A stretch of DNA of 35,044 bases from Bacillota bacterium (GTDB lineage Bacteria > Bacillota > Clostridia > Oscillospirales > Oscillospiraceae), in the NCBI GenBank assembly GCA_029224785.1, contig JAQXVF010000069.1, forward strand, positions 1-35,044, given 5' to 3'. Below, one piece after another: positions 7,071-15,688 of this stretch. Both the position numbers and the translations under genes were made by a program. Within the stretch, counting starts at the first letter, position 1. Each line of letters opens with the position of its first letter. The notes under the pieces are model-generated. The model searched no databases, was not told the origin of the DNA, and saw only the letters and a list, made by a program, of their open reading frames with translations.

Positions 7071-8309
7071 TCAGGATTTTTTGGCGGACAGCCGTGCGGA
7101 GAAATAATACAGCGGAATTGCCGCAAGCTGGGCGATGACGGACACCGCGATCATCGCCGGGATACTCCGGTCATACAGCACCCCCAACAGCCAGCTTCCC
7201 AAAAACCAGAACAGGCCGAAAGCGCATTCGAAGATGCCGTATCCCGTTGCCCGGCTGGCCTTCGGCACCATGGCCGCCACCGCCGCCTTCAGAATGGACT
7301 CCTGGGCTCCCATGCCCACGCCCCACAGTCCGATTCCCACCAGCACCGCAGAAACGGAACGGGAGCCGAACACAAACACCGCAAAGGGTGCGGAGATCAG
7401 GGTGGACCAGATCAGCACCTTGACACCCTTTTTGTCGTACAGGAGTCCAAAGATCAGCGCCGCCACCGCATCCACCAGCATGGCGCCGGCGTAGAGCAGC
7501 GGAAGCTGCCCTCCGGTGACCAGAGAACCGGTTTCCGACAGGCCGGGTGCCAGAGAGGCAAACCGGTTGGAGACGTGCATGATCACAAGGGAATAATCGA
7601 TGAAGCCAAAGGCGAACAGACTGATGCCACCGATATAAAGAAGGAATTCCTTCTCCATCCTGAAAGGCACATACTCCTTTGGCTCCGGCTCAAACCGCTC
7701 CGGGTTGGGGAATTTTCGCTTGGTCACCAGCAGCATGATCAGTGCCATGGCACCAGGGACCGCCGTCACCGCAAAGCAAAGGGAGAATTTCCGGAAAACG
7801 TCCCCCTCCGCCTGGAACAGCATCACCAGATACAGCAGCACCGGCCCCAGAAACGCCCCGGTCTGATCCATGACCTCCTGGATGCCGAAGCTTTTTCCCA
7901 CGCCCTCCTGGGACGCGGCAAAGGACATAATGGTATCCTTGGCAGGCTTTTTGATGGCCTTGCCCATACGCTGCACCAAAAGCAGCCCACAGGCGGCGAT
8001 CCAGCCGTGCTCTCCCACCAGTGCAAGGGCGGGAACCGCGGCGATGTCCAGCACATACCCCACAATGGTCATGGGCCAATAGCGCTTGGTTTTGTCGGTG
8101 ATCCTGCCGAACACATAGCGCATGGAGTAGCCGATCATTTCTCCCAGTCCGGAGACAAAGCCGATGGCCCCTGCCGATGCTCCCAGCAGGGACAGATAGG
8201 CTCCGCGGATGCTGCTGGCACCCTCGTGGGTCATATCCGAAAACAGGCTCACAATACCGAACAGCAGAATAAACAGCATTGCCTGGGAGAGCTTTTTTCG
8301 TGTTTTCAT
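7071..8309 (-). CDS. MFS transporter
   Basis: 412 residues with about twelve hydrophobic segments and a charged central loop near residues 200-220 (KRKFPNPERFEPEPKEY), the usual two-bundle arrangement. The 2-3 loop carries GRITDKTKR, a form of the MFS signature. Substrate unknown. The start at 8309 follows AAGGAAG, and the gene is 44 bp downstream of the PHP-domain gene on the same strand, so the two are probably one transcript. Confidence 0.88.
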   Translation of the reverse strand: MKTRKKLSQAMLFILLFGIVSLFSDMTHEGASSIRGAYLSLLGASAGAIGFVSGLGEMIGYSMRYVFGRITDKTKRYWPMTIVGYVLDIAAVPALALVGEHGWIAACGLLLVQRMGKAIKKPAKDTIMSFAASQEGVGKSFGIQEVMDQTGAFLGPVLLYLVMLFQAEGDVFRKFSLCFAVTAVPGAMALIMLLVTKRKFPNPERFEPEPKEYVPFRMEKEFLLYIGGISLFAFGFIDYSLVIMHVSNRFASLAPGLSETGSLVTGGQLPLLYAGAMLVDAVAALIFGLLYDKKGVKVLIWSTLISAPFAVFVFGSRSVSAVLVGIGLWGVGMGAQESILKAAVAAMVPKASRATGYGIFECAFGLFWFLGSWLLGVLYDRSIPAMIAVSVIAQLAAIPLYYFSARLSAKKS

Positions 8310-8353
8310 ACGGTATTCTTCCTTTTTCGTTTCCGGCTCACCCAGGGGCCGGA

Positions 8354-9025
8354 TCAGCCGCCCATCAGGGTGTATCGTCTGGAGCGAATCAGCCGCGCCA
8401 TGCCGAAGGAATCTCCGGGCAGCTCGGCAGACAGGATCCCGGCTACCGCCACGTCCTCCGGACGGTGGCAGTCGGAGCCGGCCAGCGTCAGCAGGCCGAA
8501 CTGCTCCGCATAGGCTTCCGCCAGGGCGTTGTTGTTTTCATGGCGGGGGTTGCAGTTCCGCGTCTCCACGCCGTCCAGGTAGCAGGCAATGGCAGGGGTG
8601 CATTTCTTCCGGTAGGGATGGGCCTGCACCAGAATGGCCCCCTGACCCCGGGCAATGGGAGAGAAGCCTGCGATCCCCATACGGAAGATCTCCTCCGGCT
8701 CTGCCAACAGGTCGTCCCGGTAGCCAAACAGCAGATAGTCGTTCTCACTTTCGTCAAAACGAAGCTCTGCGCCCTTGAACACCCGGATCCCCTCCTTTTC
8801 GCCCAGCTCCTCCATGCGGTGGAAGCCGTCCAGGAAGGGTCCGACCTTGTTTCCGGGGGCGGTGGTATCGATGCCCAGGTAATCAAAGGTGGTGCGGTTG
8901 TAGTGGTCCGTCACGATCACGGCATCATATCCGGCTGCCTTGTAGCCCGCGATCAGTTCCTGAGCCGTCATCCAGCCGCATTTGCTGACGTGCATGGTGT
9001 GCAGATGTGTTTCTATTTTATACAT
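8354..9025 (-). CDS. PHP-domain phosphoesterase-like protein
   Basis: 223 residues of the polymerase-and-histidinol-phosphatase (PHP) superfamily. The first metal motif is ETHLHT (His7 and His9), the second is VTDHYN at about residues 37-42, a third histidine lies near HPYRK, and the C-terminal motif GSDCHRPEDV supplies Asp/His ligands. PHP proteins hydrolyse phosphoesters using two or three metals; the substrate here is unknown. It is first in an operon with the MFS gene and has a promoter at 9134-9162. Confidence 0.88.
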   Translation of the reverse strand: MYKIETHLHTMHVSKCGWMTAQELIAGYKAAGYDAVIVTDHYNRTTFDYLGIDTTAPGNKVGPFLDGFHRMEELGEKEGIRVFKGAELRFDESENDYLLFGYRDDLLAEPEEIFRMGIAGFSPIARGQGAILVQAHPYRKKCTPAIACYLDGVETRNCNPRHENNNALAEAYAEQFGLLTLAGSDCHRPEDVAVAGILSAELPGDSFGMARLIRSRRYTLMGG

Positions 9026-9133
9026 TGTGACGCCTCTTTCCCGTTCATGCCGGGCGCCGGGAAGTCCAAACTGTGGAAATCACCGGAGCTTTGGCACGTT
9101 TTTTTGAAAATAATCGCAAATATTTCCGTAAAA

Positions 9134-9162
9134 AATATATAACACCAAACAGGATTTGTCAA
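9134..9162 (-). promoter_or_regulatory. Sigma-A promoter of the PHP/MFS operon
   Basis: On the minus strand, consensus TTGACA (9162-9157), 17-bp spacer, TATATT (9139-9134). The AT-rich intergenic stretch 9026-9320 holds this promoter and the divergent iol promoter. Just downstream of the -10 the minus strand reads ACGGAAATATT, loosely like the inverted-repeat arms upstream of the LacI-family gene. Confidence 0.8.
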
Positions 9163-9229
9163 CTGTTTTATATTTAAGCCTTGCAAATTGTATAAAATGC
9201 AGATTTGTAAAAAAAGCTTTCTGGCATAA

Positions 9230-9258
9230 TTGACAAAAATATAATCGAATGCTACAAT
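9230..9258 (+). promoter_or_regulatory. Sigma-A promoter of the GAPDH-PGK-iol operon
   Basis: Consensus TTGACA (9230-9235), 17-bp spacer, TACAAT (9253-9258). The predicted start of transcription is near 9265, leaving a leader of about 55 nt. A LacI-type operator overlaps the start region. Confidence 0.88.
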
Positions 9259-9267
9259 TCAACTATA

Positions 9268-9286
9268 GGAAACGTTTGCGTTTTCC
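9268..9286. promoter_or_regulatory. LacI-family operator of the plus-strand operon
   Basis: GGAAACGTTTGCGTTTTCC contains the 8-bp palindrome AAACGTTT with a central CG, the hallmark of LacI/GalR-family operators, and a second overlapping arm pair AAACG/CGTTT. It sits 9 bp after the -10 box, where a bound repressor would block transcription. The 11-mer GGAAACGTTTG recurs at the promoter of the HAD block (29245-29255, minus). Confidence 0.75.
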
Positions 9287-9320
9287 AACAAGTTCAATCA
9301 CGAAAATGGAGGAAACATAT

Positions 9321-10376
9321 ATGGCAAAGATTAAAGTTGGCGTAGCCGGTTACGGCACCATCGGACAGCGTCTGGCAGACGGCGTTGCCATGCAGGAGGA
9401 TATGGAACTGGTCGGCATTGCCGATCTGGCTCCCACTCTGTCCCTGCAGGCTCTGCGGGAGAACGATATGATCGGCGCCAACGGCGTCCGGTACAACCTG
9501 TACCTGGTGGACGGCGCAGATCCCGCTGCCTTTGAAGCCAAGGGTATCCCCGTTGCCGGCAGTTTTGAAGAGCTTTGCAAAAAGGTGGACATCATGCTGG
9601 ACTCCGCCCCCGGCGGTGTCGGCGCCAAGAACAAAGAAAACTACTATGAGAAGTACGGCGTTAAGGCCATCTTCCAGGGCGGCGAAAAGAACAGCGTGGC
9701 CGATGTGTTCTTCCATGGCTACGCCAACTACGAAAAGGGCCTGGGCGTGGACTACCTGAAGCTGACCTCCTGCAACACCACCGGCCTGATCCGTACCGTG
9801 GACTGCCTGGACCGTGCCATCGGCATCGAGAAGGTCGCCATCACCATCATCCGCCGCGTGGCTGACCCCGGCGACTATCATCGTGGCCTGACCAACGCAC
9901 TGCAGATGGAAAAGGCTCCCTCCCACCAGGCAGTGGACCTGATGACCATTATGCCCCATGTGAATGCCACCGGCATCCTGGTGCATACCCCCGTCACCCA
10001 CGGCCACATCATCACGGTGCTGGCAACCGCCAAGGACGGAAAGAAGATCACCAAGGAAATGGCGCTGGAGGCTTTCCAGGCGCATCCCAGAATCCGTGTG
10101 GTCACCATCGACGAGGGCTTCAAGGGCAATGCAAGCCTGTTCAAGTATGCCCGTGACCTGGGCAACCGCCGGGGCGACATGTATGAGATCGGCCTGTGGG
10201 CAGATTCCATCGTGGAGAGCGGCAACGACATTATGTACGCCATCAACATTCCTCAGGAGTCCGTCACCATCCCCGAGACCATCGATGCCATCCGCGCTTC
10301 CATGAAGATGCAGATGACCCGGGAAGAGGGCACCGCCAAGACCAACGAGTACCTGAAGATCGGCCGCTTTAAGTAA
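9321..10376 (+). CDS. Type II (archaeal-type) glyceraldehyde-3-phosphate dehydrogenase
   Basis: 351 residues. It should oxidise glyceraldehyde-3-phosphate to 1,3-bisphosphoglycerate with NAD(P)+. The N-terminal Rossmann motif GVAGYGTIGQRLAD and the catalytic block SCNTTGL (Cys151) are those of the archaeal type II family; bacterial type I enzymes read SCTTN. HVNATGILVH and THGH complete the catalytic half. The start at 9321 follows TGGAGG; in-frame codons upstream lie in the promoter. It is the first gene of the operon, directly before an archaeal-type PGK (14 bp gap). A related aldehyde phosphate such as erythrose-4-phosphate cannot be excluded as substrate. Confidence 0.9.
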   Translation: MAKIKVGVAGYGTIGQRLADGVAMQEDMELVGIADLAPTLSLQALRENDMIGANGVRYNLYLVDGADPAAFEAKGIPVAGSFEELCKKVDIMLDSAPGGVGAKNKENYYEKYGVKAIFQGGEKNSVADVFFHGYANYEKGLGVDYLKLTSCNTTGLIRTVDCLDRAIGIEKVAITIIRRVADPGDYHRGLTNALQMEKAPSHQAVDLMTIMPHVNATGILVHTPVTHGHIITVLATAKDGKKITKEMALEAFQAHPRIRVVTIDEGFKGNASLFKYARDLGNRRGDMYEIGLWADSIVESGNDIMYAINIPQESVTIPETIDAIRASMKMQMTREEGTAKTNEYLKIGRFK

Positions 10377-10390
10377 GAAAGGAACAGGCC

Positions 10391-11644
10391 ATGAGATTTG
10401 GAATCAGAACGCTGGATGAGTTTTCTCTCCGGGGAAAAACGGTCCTGTGCCGGGTGGATATGAACCAGCCTGTGGACCGGAAAACCGGTACGCTGAAAAG
10501 CATCAACCGGATCCGCGCCTGCGTGCCCACCATCCGGGAGCTTTCCGACCAGGGCGCCAAGGTGGTGCTTCTGGCCCATCAGGGCAGTGACATCGAGTAC
10601 AAGAACTTCTACTCCACCAAGCCCCATGCCGCCGTTCTGGCAGAGCTTCTGGGCCGGGAGGTCCAGTGGATCGATGACGTCTGCGGCCCCGCTGCCCGGC
10701 AGAAAATCCGGGAGCTGCAGGAAGGGCAGATCCTCCTGCTGGACAATGTACGCTTTGTGTCGGAGGAGCAGACTCTCTTTGAGATGAAGCTGCAGCTTAC
10801 CCACGAGCAGCAGGCCAAGACCCTTCTGGTGGAGAAGCTGGCACCGCTGGCGGACCTGTATGTGTGTGATGCCTTTGCCGCTGCCCACCGGGACCAGCCC
10901 AGCCTCTGCGGTTTTGAGCAGGTGCTTCCCTCCTGTATGGGCAGGCTCTTTGAAAAAGAGTATTGCACCGTGTCTCAGGTCATGGAAGCGCCGGACCGCC
11001 CCTGCGTCTTTGTTCTGGGCGGCGCCAAGATCTCCGACGCATTCCTGATGATGAAAACCGTTTTGGATCGGGGCGTTGCGGATCAGATCCTCACCGGCGG
11101 TCTGGTTGCCAACATTTTCCTGGCAGCGCTGAATCAGCAGATTGGCCAGGGAAGCGTGGACTTCATTCTCAAGTCCAACTACGGAGAGTACATTGAAAAG
11201 GCCGGAGAGCTGTATGCCCGGTATGCCGACAGGATTACCCTTCCGGAGGACCTGGCCTGGGTGGAGGACGGCGTCCGCCGGGAGGCTCCGGTGGGTCAGC
11301 TTCCCGCTCAGGTAGCGGCCATCGACATCGGACACAAGACCGCCGAGACCTATGGTGCCGCCATTCGGTCTGCGAAAACCGTGTTCGTCAACGGCCCCAT
11401 GGGCATTTTTGAGCAGGAGCCCAGCGAACACGGCACCAAGGCCGTGTGGAACGCCCTGGCGCAGACCGAAGGCTTCACCGTTCTGGGCGGAGGCGACAGC
11501 ATCACCGCCACGGAGAAATACGGCCTGACAGAGCAGATGGGCTACATCTGCACCGGCGGCGGCGCGCTGATCCGCTTCCTCAGCGGAGAGGAACTGCCTG
11601 TGGTCAAGGCGCTGCGCCACGGCGCCGCAATTACGAAACAATGA
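10391..11644 (+). CDS. Archaeal-type phosphoglycerate kinase
   Basis: 417 residues. It should transfer phosphate between 1,3-bisphosphoglycerate and ADP. Substrate-side residues RVDMN (Arg21, Asp23, Asn25), His63, Arg121 (DNVRF) and AHRDQPS (Arg167) are present, as are the nucleotide-side blocks LGGAKISD, NGPMGIFE and GGGDS. The style LLAHQG..., DNVRFVSEE and CDAFAAAHR follows archaeal rather than bacterial PGKs. One oddity: the 3-phosphoglycerate-binding Arg of HxGRP is replaced by Ser66 (AHQGSD). It follows the GAPDH gene by 14 bp. Confidence 0.9.
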   Translation: MRFGIRTLDEFSLRGKTVLCRVDMNQPVDRKTGTLKSINRIRACVPTIRELSDQGAKVVLLAHQGSDIEYKNFYSTKPHAAVLAELLGREVQWIDDVCGPAARQKIRELQEGQILLLDNVRFVSEEQTLFEMKLQLTHEQQAKTLLVEKLAPLADLYVCDAFAAAHRDQPSLCGFEQVLPSCMGRLFEKEYCTVSQVMEAPDRPCVFVLGGAKISDAFLMMKTVLDRGVADQILTGGLVANIFLAALNQQIGQGSVDFILKSNYGEYIEKAGELYARYADRITLPEDLAWVEDGVRREAPVGQLPAQVAAIDIGHKTAETYGAAIRSAKTVFVNGPMGIFEQEPSEHGTKAVWNALAQTEGFTVLGGGDSITATEKYGLTEQMGYICTGGGALIRFLSGEELPVVKALRHGAAITKQ

Positions 11645-11654
11645 GGTGAACGGA

Positions 11655-12497
11655 ATGGAACAGCGTAAGAAACAGGAGCTGCAGGCTCTGGCGGTCCGGA
11701 TCCGGATGGCGGCAGTGGATGCCATCCACTCTTTGGGCTCCGGTCACCTGGGCGGTGCTCTGAGCATTGCCGATGTGCTGGCAGTGCTTTACGGAGAAGA
11801 AATGCACATCAACCCCGCAGATCCCAAATGGCCGGACCGGGACAAGCTGGTCTGCTCCAAGGGTCATGCCGGCCCCGCGGTCTACGGCGTTCTGGCAACC
11901 AAGGGGTACTTCCCCTATGAGGAGCTGAGAACCCTCAACCGCCCCGGCACGCGTCTTCCCAGCCATTGCGACCGCAACAAGACCCCCGGCGTGGACATGA
12001 CCACCGGATCTTTGGGTCAGGGTTCGTCCCTGGCAGCCGGCATGGCCCTGGGCGACCGCCTGAAGGGCCGTCCCAGCCGTACCTTCCTGATCCTGGGCGA
12101 CGGCGAATGCAACGAAGGACAGGTCTGGGAAGCCCTGGCCTTTGCCTCCGCCAGGAAGCTGTCCAATCTGGTGGTTCTGCTGGACTGGAACAAGCGTCAG
12201 CTGGACGGCTGGACGGAAAACGTCTACCCTATGGGAGACTTCGTGGAGAAGTTCCGTGCCTTTGGCTTTGAGACGGTGAAGGTGCCGGGCAACGATGTGG
12301 AGGCAATTGCCTCTGCACTGGAAAAGACCCGCTGCCCCGGCGACAAACCCTTTGCCATTGTGCTGGATACGGTCAAGGGTGCCGGTATCCGGGAGGTTGA
12401 GGAAATTCCCATGAACCACTCGGTCAGCATTTCCGACGAGCAATTCGAACGATGGATGGCTCAGCTTCAGGCAGAGCTGTCGGCACTGGAGGGTTAA
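11655..12497 (+). CDS. Transketolase, N-terminal (thiamine diphosphate-binding) subunit
   Basis: 280 residues, the PP half of a split transketolase. GSGHLGGALS holds an early catalytic His, SKGHAG is conserved, and GDGECNEGQ...LDWNKRQ is the ThDP/metal motif (GDG...N). The start at 11655 is set by GAGGTG 6 bases upstream; a GTG at 11646 overlaps that site. The partner subunit follows after 3 bp. Split transketolases occur in archaea, many Clostridia and catabolic operons, where they move two-carbon units between sugar phosphates. Confidence 0.93.
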   Translation: MEQRKKQELQALAVRIRMAAVDAIHSLGSGHLGGALSIADVLAVLYGEEMHINPADPKWPDRDKLVCSKGHAGPAVYGVLATKGYFPYEELRTLNRPGTRLPSHCDRNKTPGVDMTTGSLGQGSSLAAGMALGDRLKGRPSRTFLILGDGECNEGQVWEALAFASARKLSNLVVLLDWNKRQLDGWTENVYPMGDFVEKFRAFGFETVKVPGNDVEAIASALEKTRCPGDKPFAIVLDTVKGAGIREVEEIPMNHSVSISDEQFERWMAQLQAELSALEG

Positions 12498-12500
12498 GCC

Positions 12501-13463
12501 ATGAAGATTGTCTATCAGGGAGAAATGGACCCCCGTCTGTGCAAGGTGGTCCTGGGCCAGGAAATTCCCGCCCTGGCGGCGGAGGATCCGGATGTCATTT
12601 ATCTGGATGCGGATCTGATGAACTGCATCGGCACCTCCAAGTGGGCCGCTGCCAATCCGGACCGGGCCGTGGAATGCGGCGTCGCCGAAGCGAATATGAT
12701 CGGCGTGGCCTGCGGACTGGCCTCTGCCGGCTTCAAGCCCATTGTCCATACCTTCGGACCCTTTGCGTCCCGGCGCTGCTTTGACCAGGTGTTCCTGTCC
12801 GGCGGCTACGCCAAAAATGATATTACCGTCATCGGCACTGACCCCGGCGTCACCGCCACCACCAACGGCGGTACCCATATGCCTTTTGAGGATGTGGCCC
12901 TGTACCGTGCCCTACCCGGCTCCACGGTCATCGACGTCACCGATCCCACCCTGCTGATCAGCGTGCTGCATCAGTGCGTAAACCGCCCCGGCGTCAAGTA
13001 CATCCGGGTTGGCCGCAAGCAGTACGCCCGGGTCTACGAGGACGGCAGCGAGCTGCCCATCGGCAAGGCTGTAACCCTGAAAGAGGGCGGCGACGTGGTG
13101 ATCTTTGCCGCCGGCATTATGGTGCACGAGGCCATGAAGGCCGCCGCTGTGCTGGAAGCCGAGGGCATCCACGCGGCGGTGCTGGATATGTTCACCATCA
13201 AGCCTCTGGACTGCGAAGCCGTGGAGGCCTACGCCCGGAAGACCGGCGCCGTGGTGGTGGCAGAGAACCACAACCGCAACGGCGGCCTCTATGACGCCGT
13301 CACCCAGGTTCTGGCAGAGCGCTGCCCCGTTCCCGCCTGCTGTGTCGCCGTAGAGGACACCTTCGGAGAGGTCGGCCCGCAGGGTTACCTTCAGGAGCGC
13401 TTCGGACTCACCGCTGAGCATATCGTCAGCCAGGTAAAGGCGGTCCTGAAAAGAAAGGGCTGA
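12501..13463 (+). CDS. Transketolase, C-terminal (pyrimidine-binding) subunit
   Basis: 320 residues, the Pyr and C-terminal domains that complete the enzyme with the preceding gene. CGVAEANMIGVACG provides the ThDP-activating Glu, HTFGPFASRR is the conserved block after it, and GTDPGVTATTNGGTHM lies near the active site. The C-terminal domain (about 190-320) ends with VEDTFGEVGP, typical of this family. It overlaps the next gene (TGATG at 13461-13465), implying translational coupling. Confidence 0.93.
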   Translation: MKIVYQGEMDPRLCKVVLGQEIPALAAEDPDVIYLDADLMNCIGTSKWAAANPDRAVECGVAEANMIGVACGLASAGFKPIVHTFGPFASRRCFDQVFLSGGYAKNDITVIGTDPGVTATTNGGTHMPFEDVALYRALPGSTVIDVTDPTLLISVLHQCVNRPGVKYIRVGRKQYARVYEDGSELPIGKAVTLKEGGDVVIFAAGIMVHEAMKAAAVLEAEGIHAAVLDMFTIKPLDCEAVEAYARKTGAVVVAENHNRNGGLYDAVTQVLAERCPVPACCVAVEDTFGEVGPQGYLQERFGLTAEHIVSQVKAVLKRKG

Positions 13464-14761
13464 TGCCAATGGAGTTGACATTCGGTTTCGGCACCGGCGT
13501 TCAGACCGTGGCGGTGCCGGACAGCAATCTTCTGGGTGTGCTTCATGCCAATGAGGTCCCCCTGGGGCTGACCGGGGAGGCAGAGGTACGCCGGGCACTG
13601 GAACAGCCCATCGGCTCCCTCCGGCTGGGGGAGTTGGTCCACCCCGGAGAGACGGTGGCCATCGTCACCAGCGACATCACCCGTCCCATGCCTACCGCAA
13701 AGGTTATGCCCTGCCTTTTGGATGAACTGTACGCAGCAGGCATCCGGAAGGAGGATATCACCCTGGTATTCGCCCTGGGTTCCCACCGGAACCACACCGA
13801 GCAGGAGCGGAGAAAGCTGGCGGGAGAACGGGCCTGGAACGAGATCGCCTGTGTGGACGGCGATCCGTCCGACTGCGTGCATCTGGGCGTCACCGGGGCG
13901 GGAACTCCGGTGGACATCACCCGGGTGGTAGCGGAGGCCGACCGGCGGATCTGCCTGGGCAACATTGAATACCACTATTTCGCAGGTTATTCCGGCGGTG
14001 CCAAGGCCATCATGCCCGGCGTCTCCACCCGGGATGCCATTCAGTCCAACCACTCCATGATGGTTCGGCCCGAGGCCTGTGCCGGTGCGCTGGAGACCAA
14101 TCCCCTCCGGATGGATATTGAGGAGGCGGGGCGCATCTGCGGCATTGACTTCATCGTCAATGTGGTGCTCAGCGAGCACAAGGAGATCATCAAAGCCGTG
14201 GCAGGTCACCCCGTGGAGGCCCATCGGGAGGGCTGCCGCTTCCTGGACAAAATCTACCTCAAGCCCCTGCCCCAGCCGGCAGACATCGTGCTGGTATCTC
14301 AGGGCGGTGCGCCGAAGGATCTGAACCTGTACCAGACCCAGAAGGCCCTGGATAACGCCCGCCATGCGGTGAGGCCCGGAGGAATCATCATCCTCATCGG
14401 TTCCTGTCGGGAAGGTCTGGGCGAGCGGGTGTTTGAGCAGTGGATGACCCGGTCAGAATCCCCCGACGCCATGATTCAGCGGATCGGCGTGGATTTCCAG
14501 CTTGGCGGGCATAAGGCTGCCGCCATTGCCATGACCCTGAAAAAAGCGGATATCTACCTGGTGTCGGAGATGGAGGATTCTTTCGTCCGTTCCATTTTCC
14601 TGACGCCCCAGCCCAGCGTCCAGGCCGCTCTGGACCGCGCCTTCGAGAAGCTTGGCCCCGATGCAACGGTTCTTGCCATGCCGTACGGCGGCTCTACGCT
14701 GCCCCGGATTGTGGAAGAGTCCCCGGGGAAATCACATTCCGGCGGTGCCGGAATCTCATAA
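13463..14761 (+). CDS. larA: LarA-type nickel-pincer racemase/epimerase
   Basis: 432 residues of the LarA family, which racemises or epimerises alpha-hydroxy acids by hydride transfer to a covalently bound nickel-pincer cofactor. Visible: DITRP (Asp71-Arg74), His108 in GSHRNH, His171 in EYHYFAGYSGGAKAIMPG and Lys181 in the same block, the residue that carries the cofactor. These equal His108, His174 and Lys184 of the Lactobacillus enzyme as I recall. No larB/C/E cofactor genes are in the window. In this operon a sugar acid is a more likely substrate than lactate; that is inference. An ATG at 13469 is an alternative start. Confidence 0.88.
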   Translation: MPMELTFGFGTGVQTVAVPDSNLLGVLHANEVPLGLTGEAEVRRALEQPIGSLRLGELVHPGETVAIVTSDITRPMPTAKVMPCLLDELYAAGIRKEDITLVFALGSHRNHTEQERRKLAGERAWNEIACVDGDPSDCVHLGVTGAGTPVDITRVVAEADRRICLGNIEYHYFAGYSGGAKAIMPGVSTRDAIQSNHSMMVRPEACAGALETNPLRMDIEEAGRICGIDFIVNVVLSEHKEIIKAVAGHPVEAHREGCRFLDKIYLKPLPQPADIVLVSQGGAPKDLNLYQTQKALDNARHAVRPGGIIILIGSCREGLGERVFEQWMTRSESPDAMIQRIGVDFQLGGHKAAAIAMTLKKADIYLVSEMEDSFVRSIFLTPQPSVQAALDRAFEKLGPDATVLAMPYGGSTLPRIVEESPGKSHSGGAGIS

Positions 14762-14773
14762 GGAGGATTCAAA

Positions 14774-15676
14774 ATGTTTGATACAACAAAAGTAAAGCTG
14801 GGCATCGCCCCCATCGGCTGGTGCAACGACGATATGCCCGACCTGGGTGCGGAGAACACCTTCCGTCAGACCGTCAGCGAAATGGCCCTGGCAGGCTTCA
14901 CCGGCTGCGAGATCGGAAACAAGTATCCCTCTGACCCGGCGGAACTGAAGCGCGCCCTGGACCTGCGGGGAATGCGCATCGCCAGCCGGTGGTTCTCTTC
15001 CTTCCTGCTGACCCAGCCCTTCGAGCAGGTGCAGAAGGATTTTGAAAAGGAGCTGGATTTCCTGGCTGCCGTAGGCTGCAACCGCATCAATGTCAGCGAG
15101 CAGAGCTACTCCATTCAAGGCCAGTTGGACACCCCCGTTCTGACCGGCGGTCACAAGCATGTGATGGACGACCGGGAGTGGGATCTGCTGTGCGACGGGC
15201 TGAACAAGCTGGGCCGCATCGCCGCCGACCGGGGCTTCAAGCTGTGCTTCCATCATCACATGGGCACCGTGGTGCAGACCGCGGAGGAGACCGACCGGAT
15301 GATGGCAAACACCGATCCCGACTGTGTTTTCCTGTGCTATGACACGGGTCACTTCACCTTTGCCGGGGAGGATCCTCTGGCAATGCTGAAAAAGTATGTC
15401 AGCCGTGTGGGACACGTCCACCTGAAGGATATGCGTCTGCCGGTGGTGGAAGAGGCCAGAAAGAACAACTGGAGCTTCCTGCAGGCGGTCCGCAACGGCG
15501 CCTTTACCGTGCCCGGTGACGGCAACGTGGACTTTGATCCTGTGTTCCGGGTCCTGGAGGATGCCGGCTACGAGGGCTGGCTCCTGGTGGAAGCAGAGCA
15601 GGATCCCGCCAAGGCCGATCCGCTGGAATACGCCATGAAGGCCAGAGACTACATCCGCCGGCATACCGGCCTGTAA
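14774..15676 (+). CDS. iolE: Inosose dehydratase (IolE-like)
   Basis: 300 residues, a TIM-barrel protein. The opening LGIAPIGWCNDDMPDLG and GFTGCEIGNKYP are the IolE signatures. FHHHMGT, DTGHF and GHVHLKD give the metal ligands of the xylose-isomerase-like barrel. IolE dehydrates scyllo-inosose to the 3,5/4-trihydroxy-dione that IolD opens. An AAGGAGG overlapping the larA stop drives translation. Confidence 0.92.
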   Translation: MFDTTKVKLGIAPIGWCNDDMPDLGAENTFRQTVSEMALAGFTGCEIGNKYPSDPAELKRALDLRGMRIASRWFSSFLLTQPFEQVQKDFEKELDFLAAVGCNRINVSEQSYSIQGQLDTPVLTGGHKHVMDDREWDLLCDGLNKLGRIAADRGFKLCFHHHMGTVVQTAEETDRMMANTDPDCVFLCYDTGHFTFAGEDPLAMLKKYVSRVGHVHLKDMRLPVVEEARKNNWSFLQAVRNGAFTVPGDGNVDFDPVFRVLEDAGYEGWLLVEAEQDPAKADPLEYAMKARDYIRRHTGL

Positions 15677-15688
15677 GGAGGCTGCGCC

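Noticed and set aside
11655..13463. Sulfoglycolytic (sulfo-transketolase) pathway
   Set aside because: Split transketolases occur in sulfoquinovose operons, but none of the expected sulfosugar isomerases, exporters or glucosidases are here, while four clear inositol enzymes are.
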